A stretch of 64,000 nucleotides of DNA from Amaurobius ferox. Taxonomy: Eukaryota; Arthropoda; Arachnida; Araneae; Amaurobiidae. The stretch covers positions 23,440,022-23,504,021 of the forward strand of contig OX578150.1 of NCBI GenBank assembly GCA_951213105.1, written 5' to 3'. The notes under the pieces were generated by a model. The model did no database searches and had not been told where the DNA came from. It saw only the letters and a program-made list of their open reading frames with translations. Position numbers and translations under genes: made by a program. This document shows, in pieces, positions 9,476 to 21,449 of the stretch; the stretch's first letter is position 1; the number at the start of each line of letters is the position of its first letter.

Positions 9476-10690
9476 TAAAATTAACAGAAATATTTTTCAA
9501 AACATAATTGCAACATAATTAAATTCTAGAAAGGTGAACACGTAGTTCTTTGATATTTTAATGGAATTTAAATTATGGATAACTTCCTTATCATAGCCGA
9601 GATATCAACATGCTAAATTAGTGTGGTTAATCCATATGATTTAATCTTTAACATATGCAATTGCGGAACTCCACAACTTACCCGCCGGCTATCAAAGTTG
9701 TCCATGACTGGTACTCATCTCTGCAAGGGTCACTTAAGGATGCCAACTGATTTATATTAATATTCATAAAATTGCATGCAGGGGTTTTACCAGACTAACC
9801 GATATGCCGAGACCACAAAAGTTAAAATTTTCGTATGACTCCATCTTTTTAAATTTTTGAAAGTGTTTAAAAATTTTAAGGTCTTTCCTTGACGGCCGTC
9901 TGAAAATCTAGACTGTATGCTTACCAAATTAAATTATCGTACCAAATTTCGCGACTAGCTCAAATTGTTAAGAGTTATAAGATGCCCAAAGGCAAGACAA
10001 AGAAAGTTTATTCGCATTCACTGATGTGCCAAACTTAAACATGTCAAATTTCTCCAAAACATTTTATAGCATTTATAAGTTTACACAATCTTTGGCATAT
10101 TTAGCAAAATATTTCATAACAAAGCCGAAAAATTCTTTAATTTGATGAATCTATATTTAAATGGGATTTTTTGCTTTTAGCTTTATTATGTATAGGTGTT
10201 GATCTAATTTTATGATCGATAACCTGTGGTTAATTTTATTTATTTCCTATTGGTATATTTGATATCTATTGTATTGCTCAAATGAGAGTATGTTTACAAC
10301 ACACTAGGCGAGTTTTATGAGGTTTTAAGCTGTCCTAAAGCTTTTAGTGGCGTGTTGGACTTCCCTGGTGTTGAGAAAATTTTCCTCTGTTTCACAGTCG
10401 GATGCTCTATGCTTTAAAGAAGCCTTGCAGTCCAAGTATACAGTATCTCCCCCCCCCCCCCGCATCCATCCTTTTCCCCCCATTCTCTATTTCTAAGTTT
10501 AATAGAAATTTTAGATTACGTATACCCTTGCTTCACAAGTGAAAACTCAAACTTATTTCAGTTACTATGGGTAAGGTTTGGAAAATATCAATCCGTAAAG
10601 TGCACTTTTATGTCTCCATAATCAGTTCACCAATCGCACGTGTTTTTAATAATTTCCATAAATTGATACAGTATCAAACAGAAAAGTAAA
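9476..10690. other. Unassigned AT-rich DNA
   Basis: No gene seen. A segment at about 9800-9980 (GCCGAGACCACAAAAG.. GGCCGTCTGAAAATC) vaguely resembles 5890-6010. A C11 homopolymer lies near 10449-10460. Confidence 0.4.
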
Positions 10691-10692
10691 AT

Positions 10693-10860
10693 TCAATTGT
10701 GTCAACTCGAAAATAGGTCTGCTTTGTGCAGGAATAAAATATCAAATGTCACAACTCAAAATGGAGATCTTGTGCGCGAACAAAATATCTAAAACTTCAT
10801 AACTCAAAATAAAGATGTCTTGTAACAAACAAAATAGCAAAACGTCACGACTGGGGTCTT
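10693..10860. repeat. Degenerate ~50-bp tandem repeat
   Basis: About three diverged units of the form TCACAACTCAAAAT..GATC then TTGTGCG..ACAAAATATC.AAA. Confidence 0.6.
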
Positions 10861-11087
10861 TAATTTGTATAACGGTTGTAAAACAAGTTGGAGTTCGACC
10901 AAACTCAATTTGATAATATATCAAACAGTTTCTTTTTGCAGATCTACATTATTAAAACGAGGGACATGCCAATTCAGATATTTAAAAGCAGATTTTGAGT
11001 GAAGAAAAATGAAGTTTGCCCTAAAGTGGAGGGCGGATGTTGAGTTGAATGGCATGAAAATGAAAAATTAAAGATCTTTACTTTCCC

Positions 11088-11320
11088 TTCACGCATTATA
11101 GAATTTATAAGGAAAAGTTTTGTGACGGGGTCGAAAATTCGAATAGAGTTTTCTACGGCAGAGCACTTCAAGCATTCCTCAACTCGAATCGAATGTTTTT
11201 AAAGTACTGCGTGTGCAATTATCTTATGAACGCATATAGCGTTTTAAACGCAATTCGGTACTATTATTAGGATCCGTGAATACCAGAACCCCTCCCCTCC
11301 ATCCCATTGTTTTTGAACTT
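11088..11320 (+). mobile_element. Family A hairpin repeat, 5' part
   Basis: Begins with the palindrome ACTTTCCCTTCACGC..TATAAGGAAAAGT, then GTGACGGGGTCGAAAATTCG, AGAGCACTTCAAGCATTCC and a diverged CTTATGAACGCATATAGCG phrase. The remainder is not recognisable. Confidence 0.65.
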
Positions 11321-11880
11321 AGTCGAGTGTTAGTTTTTAAAAAAAATCATAGCGTCAGGACATTCAGTAATGATAAATAATCTATACGCAAATTTTTATT
11401 CCAACACGAATGACAAATTTTATAAATTACGTTTGGTTCATATCCGAAGCCAATTTTGCTCCATAAAACCGGAATCCACCAACCTTTTGAGTTATTGCTT
11501 TTAAGGACAAGGGGAAGTGCTCGGGCGATAAAACCGCACTTTTAAACTTCCATCCAAGAGAATAATGAGTTGCATATTTGACAGAATTTACATTCATAGG
11601 AAGTTTAGAGGGGGAAGTCGTGCCAGTCTCAGTCTTTAGAAAGGAAAATTAGGGCTCAGACACTTAAAATGAGGAATAAAAAGCAAGTAAGAAGGGGGGC
11701 GGTCGAAGAGACTCGGAACCTTGAGGTAAGGCGGTTAATCAGACGGCTGGTGTTGATTACTTCGAGAAGTAATTTAAAGAGCAATTCAGAGTATAGCTCT
11801 TTGGTTGGTGATATGAAACTACGTCCGGGAGGGGCATGACTATAACCTGGAGTCAACTGTCGAAAATTTGAACTTGTAAA

Positions 11881-11936
11881 GAAAGGGTGCTGTAATTTAT
11901 AAAGGGTGCGGTATTTTTTAAAGGGTGCGGTATACT
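11881..11936. repeat. Short tandem repeat, ~22 bp unit
   Basis: Three copies of AAAGGGTGCGGTATTTTT-type units. Confidence 0.7.
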
Positions 11937-11941
11937 GCTTG

Positions 11942-12181
11942 TGAGAATAACGCCAACACTTTCTTAAGGAAAGCAGGAATAGGAAAATTGGACAATTGCT
12001 TAGGGGGAATTTTGATCCCTCTTCAGGTCAAAAGTCTTATTACAACAGCTAAATAAGAAACTTTGCGGTTGTTAAGAAAACTGTTTTAATCTGATAAAAT
12101 GGGGATCAAAATTCCATTTAAACAATTGCCATCCAATTTTCACATGTCTGCTTTCTTTAAGTATTGAATGCGTTATTCAAT
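11942..12181. mobile_element. Foldback element (MITE-like)
   Basis: Left arm from GAATAACGC through AAAGCAG, AAAATTGGA and GGAATTTTGATCCC; right arm is the imperfect reverse complement, ending GCGTTATTC at about 12178. Each arm is roughly 90 bp around a short loop. No target duplication identified. Confidence 0.7.
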
Positions 12182-12773
12182 AGATATACCATAAGCAAAA
12201 GAATTCAGTGACTCGCCTCAAAGTAAAATAATAAATGACTAGCCTCAAATAAAGTTATTTGTGATTAAAAACTACAAATGTTTCAATGTCACGACTTTAT
12301 TTAAATGAATAAACGCTTGATAGTTGCAGATTCAAAAGCAAAACAGATATTGAATTTTATACCTTATTTTGAGATATCGCGCTTGTCATGAAAATAACAT
12401 TTCCAATATCTCGGGAACGGCTTGTAAAACTCCTAAGCAAGCGACTTAATTTCTGTTTGAAAGCATTCACTGATTATTATTGCAATACGCCTAGCGATAC
12501 TAGCAGGCCACTTCTTATATTGGACTTAAGGATTCTTATATGGAACTCTAGTTTAAAGAAAGCACCTGAGCAATATATTGTTTATATCTCTTATTTAAAA
12601 GTGGCCAGGGGTTCGGAGAAAAGGGAAGAAATTTATGAAGTTTCCTAAAGGAGGATCAGCAAGAAGGAATCTTCGAGATAGGCAAAATTAGGACAGAGTC
12701 CAAACTCCAATTCCCTCGAGTCTCAAAACTTCATATTGCAGGCCACTGGTGTCACAGATTGAATAACTATTTT

Positions 12774-12917
12774 AATAAAGACAATTGCTTGGTAAAAAGG
12801 GATCTTTTAATATTAGCACCATCTATAACGTACATAAAATTATGTACGCAGTTTCATGTACGGTATAGATGGTGCTGATATTAAAGACCCCTTTTTACTA
12901 AATAATTTGTCTTTATT
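12774..12917. mobile_element. Foldback element (MITE-like), ~60-bp stem
   Basis: AATAAAGACAATTG..GGTAAAAAGGGATC..GCACCATCTATAACGTACAT at 12774-12835 is matched by its reverse complement at 12856-12917 with a few mismatches, leaving a loop of about 20 bp. Confidence 0.8.
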
Positions 12918-14329
12918 GCATTGTTTTAAAGTTTTTAAACATCCAATTTAAATATCGTATTGTAATTTTTAATTATATACACTGCATTTAACGAATCGTT
13001 TGCTTTTATATTGCAATTGCCAATTTTGATTTAATTCATCAGGAAATTAAAATATTTTAACAGCATGAGCCGTTGATTAATGTATCGAGCACAATCACCA
13101 TACAGCCGTCTTTTTGCATAGGATGGTATCTATCCATTTATCTTGTTTTTTACTTTCGAAACAGACTCGAACTTTTTATCAATTGCTTAAGCTTTTACTT
13201 ACGAATTATTTCGTTTCAGATTTTAATCTGCAGCTTGAGAAAAAATTTAATGCAAATAAAGTCGGACTTTAATTACTGCGAAAACCCGAGTGAAGTCTAA
13301 TGAGAATTTTAGGTAGATAGAATTTCTTGATACTTCTAAAGTTATTCTTTCGAATTACAGAATAACCAAATATAAATTTAAAACTGATATTTTTAATACT
13401 ATTTTTAGAACTTCTATTGTTCAAAGAAATTAAAATGTTAATCACTTTAGAACACATTAGCAGCCAATTTCCTTTTCATTTGTCCATATTACGGCACAGA
13501 AAATGGCTTTCAAAAATTTTCGAATTCAGGATTTACGATTTTAGATATTTTTAACATATTTGGAAATGTATGTGAACCAATTCGGAAATGTCTGCACATG
13601 CATGAAAACTATAAAGAATTAATACACATATCGCTATGAAATTTTGTGCAGAGTAGGAAAACTAGGATTACATAATTACGTATAATTCACATGATTATAG
13701 AATACCTATTCTAAATTTAAAATTTTCATAGCATTATTTACTATGGCTAACAGTAATTACGCAAGAATGAACCCAAATAGTTTAAAATTCGTTACGAATG
13801 CAAAAACGTATGCATGTTTTGCACAAATTAATTAATTTTATACAATGCATCAGTAGCACTGGTCATGCCTGTAGCCAGCTAATATATTTTAAAGAATGAA
13901 ATGTTTAAAACTTTCAAAACACTTCATGAAACACACATTCATAGCTTTGGAATAAGTCGATACAATTGCCAGTAACAATATTGAATACTAAGATAAGTGG
14001 AGGGCCACAAGAGATTTTCATACAAATAATCAATGCAAAGAGTAGCATTTAATTGTTAATTGCATGTAATGAAATTCAATTGTAATAACGTATATTTAAA
14101 ATATGCGATTTAACAAAAGCCATGTCACTTCAAAAACCTAAATTGCACGTGCAAGACTAGATACTACATACAAAATATAATTTTTACTGTACAAATTGGG
14201 CGCTGAAAGCCTTTTCTACAAACATTTATCTGTGACTGTTTATTAGTATGATTTAAATCTTTGAGGTTTTAACCAGTCTGGTTCCATTAATCACGGCAAC
14301 ATTAAATTTGGTATTAATTTCAAAGTACA
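12918..14329. other. Unassigned AT-rich DNA
   Basis: No supportable gene or element seen. Confidence 0.5.
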
Positions 14330-14850
14330 TTTTTTTTTTTAAATTTTAAATCTTATTGGGTTAGTCTGTCGTGGATCCACCTTAGTAATGTACTTCTCTC
14401 TATGAATAAGCCGAGACTCTGAGTAGTTGGAAAAAACGAATTTGGGATGTTGTATTTCGTGGAATTTTAATTTTTTGTGTTTTGAACTATATCGGGTCGT
14501 ATGTCCGATATAGAACTAGTCTTATATAGATTTAGTCGTATATAGAACTCGTCTGGTATAGATTTAGTCATATGTCTGATATAGAACTGCTTTAGTTTTT
14601 GAAAATAACTCCAGATCTGGAATCGATCGAAACATTCCGCATACTAGTATATTTCAATAGTACATTACAGTTTAGCTAATTTTTGCCCCGCAATAGGAAT
14701 GCACTAGTTTCTCAGGAATGATCGAGAACTGGAGAAACTAAAAAGTACAAATTTTGGCATGCCGTTTTGTGGCACTTATTTAAATTTTAAATCTTATCTG
14801 TCTGGCCTGTCCTGGTCCCGCCTTATGAATGCATACATTTTTTGGGGAAC
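14330..14850. repeat. Degenerate direct duplication with TATAGAACT-type units
   Basis: AAATTTTAAATCTTAT followed by a GTCTGTC/CCTGTCC..CCGCCTTA..AATG stretch occurs at about 14338 and again at about 14785. Between them, 14500-14590 repeats TATAGAACT..TATAGATTTAGTC. Divergence is high. Confidence 0.4.
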
Positions 14851-16770
14851 AAAATTAAATTAACTTATTAAATTAAAGATTAGTCATTACAAATTTCATA
14901 CATTTAAGTTGCACACAAACAATAAGGGGTAGCACTTTAAAAACAGTTTTATTCTTTTACTCAGACCACAAGTAAAACGTATTAAGTTTATTCTATTTCT
15001 ATAAAAGTAAGGTTTAAAGGAACATTGAATTTCAACAGCTTTTGCAATCGAAACAAAATTCAGTTAAAGATCTTTTAGAGTAAATAAGCTTGCGTTCTGA
15101 GAAGTCGCTTCATAACATTTGCAAGCAGTTATTTCATTGAAAAAATAGTCAAAATATATTAGTTTACCAATAAACTAGTCAAAACCATGCATTCAACAAA
15201 TTAGTCTTAGTACATTTTCTACATCCGTAAAAAATCTTAAATACGTCTCCCTTATTGACCAGTTTGTGCTATATGTAATAATTTTTTTTACAGGGGAATA
15301 ACGCACTAGTCTTATATTTCAAATATGTCGTTAAGAAACAAAATATTCTACACAATTTTTGATTTGCAACATCTTTCGCATATAATTTCAGAGCAATACA
15401 AGTAGTCAAAAGTTTTGGTTGAAATATAAAACTTTGCAATAAATATTTTCAATGACAACTTAAAAATGCACTCGCTATTGCTCAGAACGTTAAGTACGGA
15501 ATAATTGAATTTATTCAATTTTTCAAAAGAGGTAGTCACGCCTCGCCCGCGCTTTTTAAAAATTGGATAGAATTAACCGATGTGCAAGTCGTGACATGAG
15601 AAAACTGCAATATTAAAATGAAATGCTATTTCAGCGAATCTTCAAATTGTGCCAATGTCTAGCACAATACTCAATGTTAATGTAATATACTAAAGAAATG
15701 CATATTTTAAATTTGCAGTTACAATTCTCTTCGTTAGATGCAACCGTAAATGGCATTTTCTATTATCGTCTGCTCAAAATAGAACAGATTTTGAAGTGGA
15801 AATTTCGATAAATTTGAGACTTTAAATTTCCACTACTTACGAACTATTTCGAATTTTTAAAAATAAATCTCACAAAGTCGTATTGTCTAGTGGCCTGAAA
15901 TACAACTGTACCGAATTTCGCCCTTGTCCGAATCTTCGATTTTCCGCTAGATAAACATCTTATTACGCAAGAGAACGAGAAAATAAATACTATTCTACTT
16001 TAATATATCTGGTGCTTAGCTCTTCGCATGCAGGGTTAAGAGTAGATCAAAATTGTCAAGCAATAACCGTTTACTTTAGCAATCTTCAGCCATCATTCAT
16101 AACTAGAATTTACGTATGTTATGATACAAGGTGGAGTAGGCCATATGTTAGACCAAATAATATAATTGACCAAATAGACGAATGTTTCATTAACCTTGAT
16201 CATGGAATATCTTTACTTTTTTTGTTTTCGCAAAACAGAAAAGTGGGGGGGGGGAGTGAATTGAAACACAGACAAGTAGTAATTTTAGACCAGGGGCCTA
16301 TATATCAATCCTGCCTAGTATACCACCCTTCACCGGTTGGTGCTTTAAATAAACATACGCCATTTACCACATTTTGTTGAAGAATACATTAATTAACCTA
16401 CTCTAGTTAATAAATATCAATACTCTGCCTGACATGGCAAGCTGTTAAATTTCAGCGCAATTGATAATAGGCGCGCTCAAACAGCGCAGATAACACACAT
16501 AAAAACCACGAGTAATAAAGCATTTAGTGGTTTAGAAAGCATTACAACATTTAAAACTTTTGATATCAAACAAAAGAAATCACATAAAAGTAACACATTT
16601 TAGGAAAAGAACTTTTCTAAAACTTACGTGAAGAATGAAGGTGTAAGGAACAGAAGCTACAGTAGTGTCGACTAGTAATATACTAGAAACAACAGTCATA
16701 CAATCTATCAAGATACTACAACACGATCGGCTGAAACTCGCAGTGTATAAAAGCTGGAGGTTGCATAACT
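14851..16770. other. Unassigned AT-rich DNA
   Basis: No gene that I can support. A 122-codon open frame at 16012-16380 has no recognisable domain. Confidence 0.4.
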
Positions 16771-16833
16771 TTCTTTCTTTTCTTTCTCTTCCTTTCTTTC
16801 TTTCTCTTCCTTTCTTTCTTTCTCTTCTTCTTA
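16771..16833. repeat. TTTC/TCTTCC microsatellite
   Basis: Pyrimidine tract of CTTT units with a 20-bp higher-order repeat (CTTCCTTTCTTTCTTTCT). Confidence 0.9.
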
Positions 16834-16974
16834 AAGTTGAGAAGCATAATGGAGTTTAACCATTGGTTAATTCCTCCAATGACCCCTTTTTCCCCTATGG
16901 GGGATTTTACGTCCTGCAGTTGGAATCAGACAACTCTGCCGAATTGTCGCATTTGTATTCGTATACAAACCATT

Positions 16975-17265
16975 TTATGCAAACGTTGCTAATAACGGCC
17001 ATCGCGATATTGGGATTAGGGTATTTCCATAGACTAGTCCATAGGATGAGTCCATAAGACTGTTAAAAGATTCCGTACAATTCTTTTTCTGATTTTCAAG
17101 ATTTTGAAAGCATTTTTTTCTTTCTCCTCCATATAATTTGCAGTTCATCATTATATGTTCTATACCATTGATTTTTTTGCACCTTGTACATTCCTCGCTT
17201 ATACTTTTGTCCCAGTTACTTAGGATTTTTCCTGTTAAGATCGACTTGGTTCTGAGTCTGTTCAA
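16975..17265 (-). pseudogene. LINE ORF2 C-terminus with Cys/His knuckle
   Basis: The frame carries CTRCKKINGIEHIMMNC, a CX2CX7HX4C knuckle, shortly after RLRTKSILTGKI. That layout is typical of the region after RNase H in I/Jockey-group non-LTR retrotransposons. It continues the RNase H fragment upstream (17458-17880) after a disrupted gap of about 190 bp. Confidence 0.7.
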
Positions 17266-17457
17266 GGAAACTTCTTGTATTCTGTTTTGGGTAGTTTCAA
17301 TTTAGGGTTCTTGTTTTTGATATATGGATATATCCCATTGTATTTGGATTCTTCCCACTTTATTTTGGGAGCTGTCCTTTATTCTTCATTTGGTTAAAGA
17401 TTTGATGTCGGAAGCTGTCACTATTCCGTACATCGGAGTATGTTTTTGTGTGACTGC

Positions 17458-17880
17458 TCACTTAGCGAGTTTATCCGCTTCCTCATTTAAAAAGATGCCC
17501 GGGTGTCCAGGTACCCAAACGAATTGGGTTTCGATCTTGTCTTTTCTGATTGTATTTCTTATACTGTTAATAATTATATCTTTTCTATTATTTTTATTTT
17601 TTATTGCTTCTAATGCAGATTTGCTGTCGGTTATAATTACATTTTCCCTATTTTTATCCTCTATGTACTCTACGGCGTAATGAATTGCACAACTTTCTGC
17701 TGTGTATATAGAGCAGCATTTGGGGATTTTTAGATTTCTCTGGCTATTTCTATCAGTATAGATTCCAAATCCCGTTCCGTTTTCCATTTTAGATCCATCC
17801 GTAGCTATCCAATGTGTTTGCTTGTCTTTTTGGAACCTCTGGAACCTTTGGTTCTTTGGAAACACATTTGGAACCTCTAT
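17458..17880 (-). pseudogene. LINE RNase H domain remnant
   Basis: Open frame of about 140 codons with all four acidic motifs of a retrotransposon RNase H in order: ATDGSK, YTAESCA, ITDSKSAL and WVPGHPGIFLNEEADKLA. A stop follows immediately after the last motif, and another stop occurs upstream near 17920, so the copy is dead. With the knuckle fragment at 16975-17265 it forms a 5'-truncated LINE 3' end of I-group type. The RNase H-bearing LINE clade cannot be fixed without the RT. Confidence 0.8.
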
Positions 17881-18158
17881 GGATGTAAAGATCCTTGAAA
17901 AGCTGGATCTACAGAGGTTCTATCCAATTTCATATTTTCGGATTGTATCTTTTCTCTTATTTTTTGTCATTTTAATATTTTGAGCCTTCAGATTTTGATA
18001 ATCCTTTGATGTTTGAACTTGATTTGAATGCATCGCTCCTGAATGTTGATAAATTCATGTGTATTTTTACTTATTTTCCTCAGTATTGTTTTTGAACCAG
18101 GGTATGACACTGATCATGTTTTAAATTAGTCTTATTATTTTTATTTTATTTTTAATTT

Positions 18159-18258
<100 letters not shown>

Positions 18259-18396
18259 AAAAGGAAATGTCCAAATCTGAAAATCTAAATCTCTATCTGT
18301 ATTGAAATTTGTAAAAAATTTGATGTATATATATATATATATTAATGTATAACGTATTCATGAAATTAATTATAAACTTTATTATTTAATGATTTA

Positions 18397-18404
18397 TATG
18401 ACAG
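18397..18404. repeat. Target-site duplication TATGACAG, left
   Basis: Perfect 8-bp match to 20266-20273, flanking the hAT-like element. Confidence 0.75.
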
Positions 18405-18449
18405 CATAGGTGCCTACTACGGAGAGGGGGACAGAGGGGCACGAGCCCC

Positions 18450-18490
18450 CGTTGAACTTTTCCAGAGGGGGCTTTGCCCCCTCTGGAAAA
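18450..18490. repeat. Small perfect hairpin CCAGAGGGGGC
   Basis: CCAGAGGGGGCTTT and GCCCCCTCTGG form a short G/C-rich stem just inside the hAT-like element. Confidence 0.7.
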
Positions 18491-19013
18491 TTTCAAGGTT
18501 TTTTTCTAATTTCATATTTCACTAAATACCAAAAAATGCAATTTTTTAAACATAAATATAATTGAAAGAAATTCCTATCAACTTAAATGTCATTTTTCAG
18601 TTCAGTCTTGTTCCCATCTTCCTTACCATAGCTCCCTAAACTATCTGTCACTCAAACCAAGCTCATCTTTATTCCCAGGAAACATGTTTATGCTAATGAC
18701 AAAAACACCTGTTTACCAGAACTTTTTCGACTGACCACCTAATTCAAAGAGAAATGGAATTTTTGGCATTTCCAAAAAATAGCTGTTTCCGTCCAGTAAT
18801 AACTATAAATGATTACCACGAAGTAGAGATGACTTTTTGTCTACCTAAAGAGATCTTATCTGTAATTACTCCTGGATTCTATATACCAATGCTGTCTTTA
18901 CAGGTGTCATCTGTTCAGTTTGAAGCTGCAAACCCCGCGGGTGGTATCCATTCAGTTTGAAGTAGCAAACCCAACGGGTAGCTTTATTCCTGGTGAGCAC
19001 AGGACGTTTGGCA

Positions 19014-19584
19014 CAGAACCGTAGTCAGGCAAAGGCCAGAAGGAGCTAAGCCCCCCCCCCCCACACACATACACTAGGTATACTCAGCCCACCCCCCCTG
19101 ATAAAAAAAGTTTCTGTGATAAGAAATGTCAATCAACATGTCATGCCAATTTTGCATAAAAATATTATTTATGAGATTTTTTTTATAAATTGCTTTGTTT
19201 TAAGGATTTTTTAATTTAGCTGAATGTGTGGTTATAGTGATGATCAATTTATTTACATATTCAATTTAAAAATATTTAAATATAGACAATAGTATTTGGA
19301 TACTTTTGTATTATTGCTGGGTTCATTGTTTTAATTTATTGTGTCAAAATCAACTGATAGGTAGTTAAGAGTTGATATTAAGCGTTAACGTGTATTAACT
19401 TTCAGATTTTTTTTCTATTAATTAACAGCTTTGCTACTAGTTAATTCTTATATTAAAATCCATTGTAATTATTATATATTACAATATTAATGCATAGTAA
19501 CTATATGGATTTTCCTAATCATCTCTTAGCTTACAAATATAAATAGGCCTAAGAAGATTAAAAATATTTATCGCACAATAAATA
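19014..19584 (+). mobile_element. hAT-like family F copy, nested
   Basis: Begins CAGAACCGTAGTCAGG and shares extended similarity with the element at 33347-34023, including TTTTTTAATTTAGCTGAATG, AATCAACTGATAGGTAGTTA and CTACTAGTTAATTCTTATAT. Its right end is obscured by the SINE and foldback insertions. Confidence 0.65.
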
Positions 19585-19593
19585 AAACTGCTG
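19585..19593. repeat. SINE target-site duplication AAACTGCTG, left
   Basis: Matches 19875-19883. Confidence 0.8.
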
Positions 19594-19874
19594 ATATCTT
19601 TCTTTCGACTCAGCCTGTCCGACCTACCCGAAAGTGTAAGATATCCGTTTAGACTACGAGACAATGCCAACTAATTTAGACTGGAATCTAGTGGTTGGCG
19701 ACATCCACAGGGACCGACCCTCTTTCCTTTGCTACCAACCGCCGCTCGGAAGGACTTTCAAACCCACAAATTTAACGTGCTCGTGCACGGGAACAATTTA
19801 GGCAAAGCCGGAAATCGAACTCGGGTCCTCCGAGTACAATCTCCGTGACTTAACCACTCGGTTATCTCACTCCG
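19594..19874 (-). mobile_element. tRNA-derived SINE, full length
   Basis: On the minus strand it begins GGAGTGAGATAACCGAGTGG (A-box region) and has box B GAGTTCGATTTCC. The body then runs to the tail region containing GGTCGGAC-type text. It is flanked by AAACTGCTG on both sides, showing a retrotransposed insertion. The copy is older and more diverged than 23031-23307. Confidence 0.85.
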
Positions 19875-19898
19875 AAACTGCTGCGTGTAAGACAATAA

Positions 19899-20169
19899 TT
19901 TACAAAACTTCCTTGAGGAAAGCATATATATGTCAGTTAGGTGACTACAGTTGCTTCGATGGCATTGTAATCCCCCTTTTTCAGGCCAAAATAATAGTAT
20001 GCGCTCTTAACAACTACTACTGCCGTTCGTTAGGCAGTTCGTTCTTGGCGGTTGTTAAGGGCGCATACTGTTCTTTTGGCCTAAAGAAGGGGCTTAAAAT
20101 GACCTCGAACCAATTGTAGTCATCTAACTGACATATACTTGCTTTCTTCAAGGCGGCCTTGTAAGTTGT
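19899..20169. mobile_element. Foldback element, ~115-bp arms
   Basis: The left arm includes GAGGAAAGCATATATATGTC, GACTACAGTTGCTTCGA, TCAGGCCAAAATAATAG and TATGCGCTCTTAACAAC. The right arm is the imperfect reverse complement ending CAAGGCGGCC. The loop is about 25 bp around GTTCGTTAGGCAGTTCG. Confidence 0.8.
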
Positions 20170-20273
20170 TATATCTTTATCGACTTTGTGAATCTTTTAT
20201 ATAACTTTATTGGATTGTGCCCCCCCCCCCCACCCCTCTGAGATTTTGAAAACTCGGCGCCTATGTATGACAG

Positions 20274-21449
20274 ACATAATTTTATGTTAACTATTTCCCT
20301 TTCAAAAATAGCAGAACAGTGACAAAGTAACATTTTGGAGAAAATCTGCCTTAAATTAATTTACAGTTGTTTCTATCACTCTTAAGGCTGATGATATAGG
20401 GGGTGACTTTGCACATTCTAATGTTAGGCAAAATTTATTACTCCCTCTGTCTAAAGGCTGATATAACGGCTTAATCTGATGTAATCTGAGTCTAAAACTA
20501 TCTGGAGTCTTGATTTGGAGGGTGTTCTTAGGACCCCACCCGGTGAATGATTCAATCATTCACGTGACCGTGGATAGATGGAAGTTTATGGCCTTGAGGA
20601 CAGACACAATATCGGCATAAAGCCTTTGTTTTGCAGTGGCGGATTTTTGATTTTGTAAAATCCCGTGGCATTAAGGTTTTATACCATTGGGAGAGAAGGA
20701 GGGTAATTAGAATGCAGTCCAATTTTCATGTAGTGAAAATTATATGATTGCATTTGTAACGTAAAGTTCACACAGGAAAGGTAAAACAAAAAATGTTTTT
20801 TTTTAAACTTCCAAACAATTTGCAGGGGGGTGGGGGCCCTTCCTACTTACTGCCTATTCTGCAGATTTTGCAGAGGCAATTGATGACTTTAAAAATGGCG
20901 TTAAATTTAATAAATGATTTGATGTATAAAGTTAAAAAACACATGTTTATATTGTTCTCAGTATTTTTAAATGTAAAATATCCGAAGTTGGAGTCTCACT
21001 CGACTTTCTCATACATACATGTGCCGCATTGTTTATATCTACTTCTGTCATAATCAGTTCCAGAATGCAAAACATTTTCTCTTGGTTTTCCTTGTCAAAT
21101 TATTCTATTAAACTATTTTGTAAGAACCCCTAAGAAATTGTAAAAGTTTTCATCAAGTTTGCTACACAGATTAATCGGTATAATGTTTTTATTTGTGTTA
21201 ATTGTAATCTATTTTAACCCTACTAACCAAAAATTTGGTTTCAGTAAATACTCTTTGGTTCACATTGACCCTAGGAGGTTAAATATATATTTAATTCTTA
21301 CAGAGACCCTGTTGTTATTACAGTGATGTGTTGCCGAAGTAACAAGGTTCTGTCTGTCGAAGGACCCTGCAAAGAATCACACCTGATTACTAACTAACAA
21401 AGTCACAAATAATGTCGATTTGCGATTAAAACTAATTTTTGCTATTATT
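20274..21449. other. Unassigned AT-rich DNA
   Basis: No gene or clear element seen. Confidence 0.5.

Larger units (their letters stand above)
18405..20265. mobile_element. hAT-like element containing nested insertions
   Basis: Ends CATAGGTGCC at the left and GGCGCCTATG at the right: 10-bp terminal inverted repeats with one mismatch. They are followed inward by G-rich (left) and C-rich (right) stretches. A perfect 8-bp duplication on each side fits hAT-superfamily insertion. It holds a second element (from 19014), a SINE (19594-19874) and a foldback (19899-20169), so its own DNA is under about 1.3 kb. No transposase. Confidence 0.65.

Noticed and set aside
16012..16380. 122-codon plus-strand frame
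   Set aside because: The longest frame in its area but no recognisable motif, no splice context, and it crosses a G-homopolymer; kept only as a remark.
19861..19880. True tRNA gene on the minus strand
   Set aside because: Box A and box B are present but no acceptor-stem pairing is seen, and the unit continues as a SINE with duplications.
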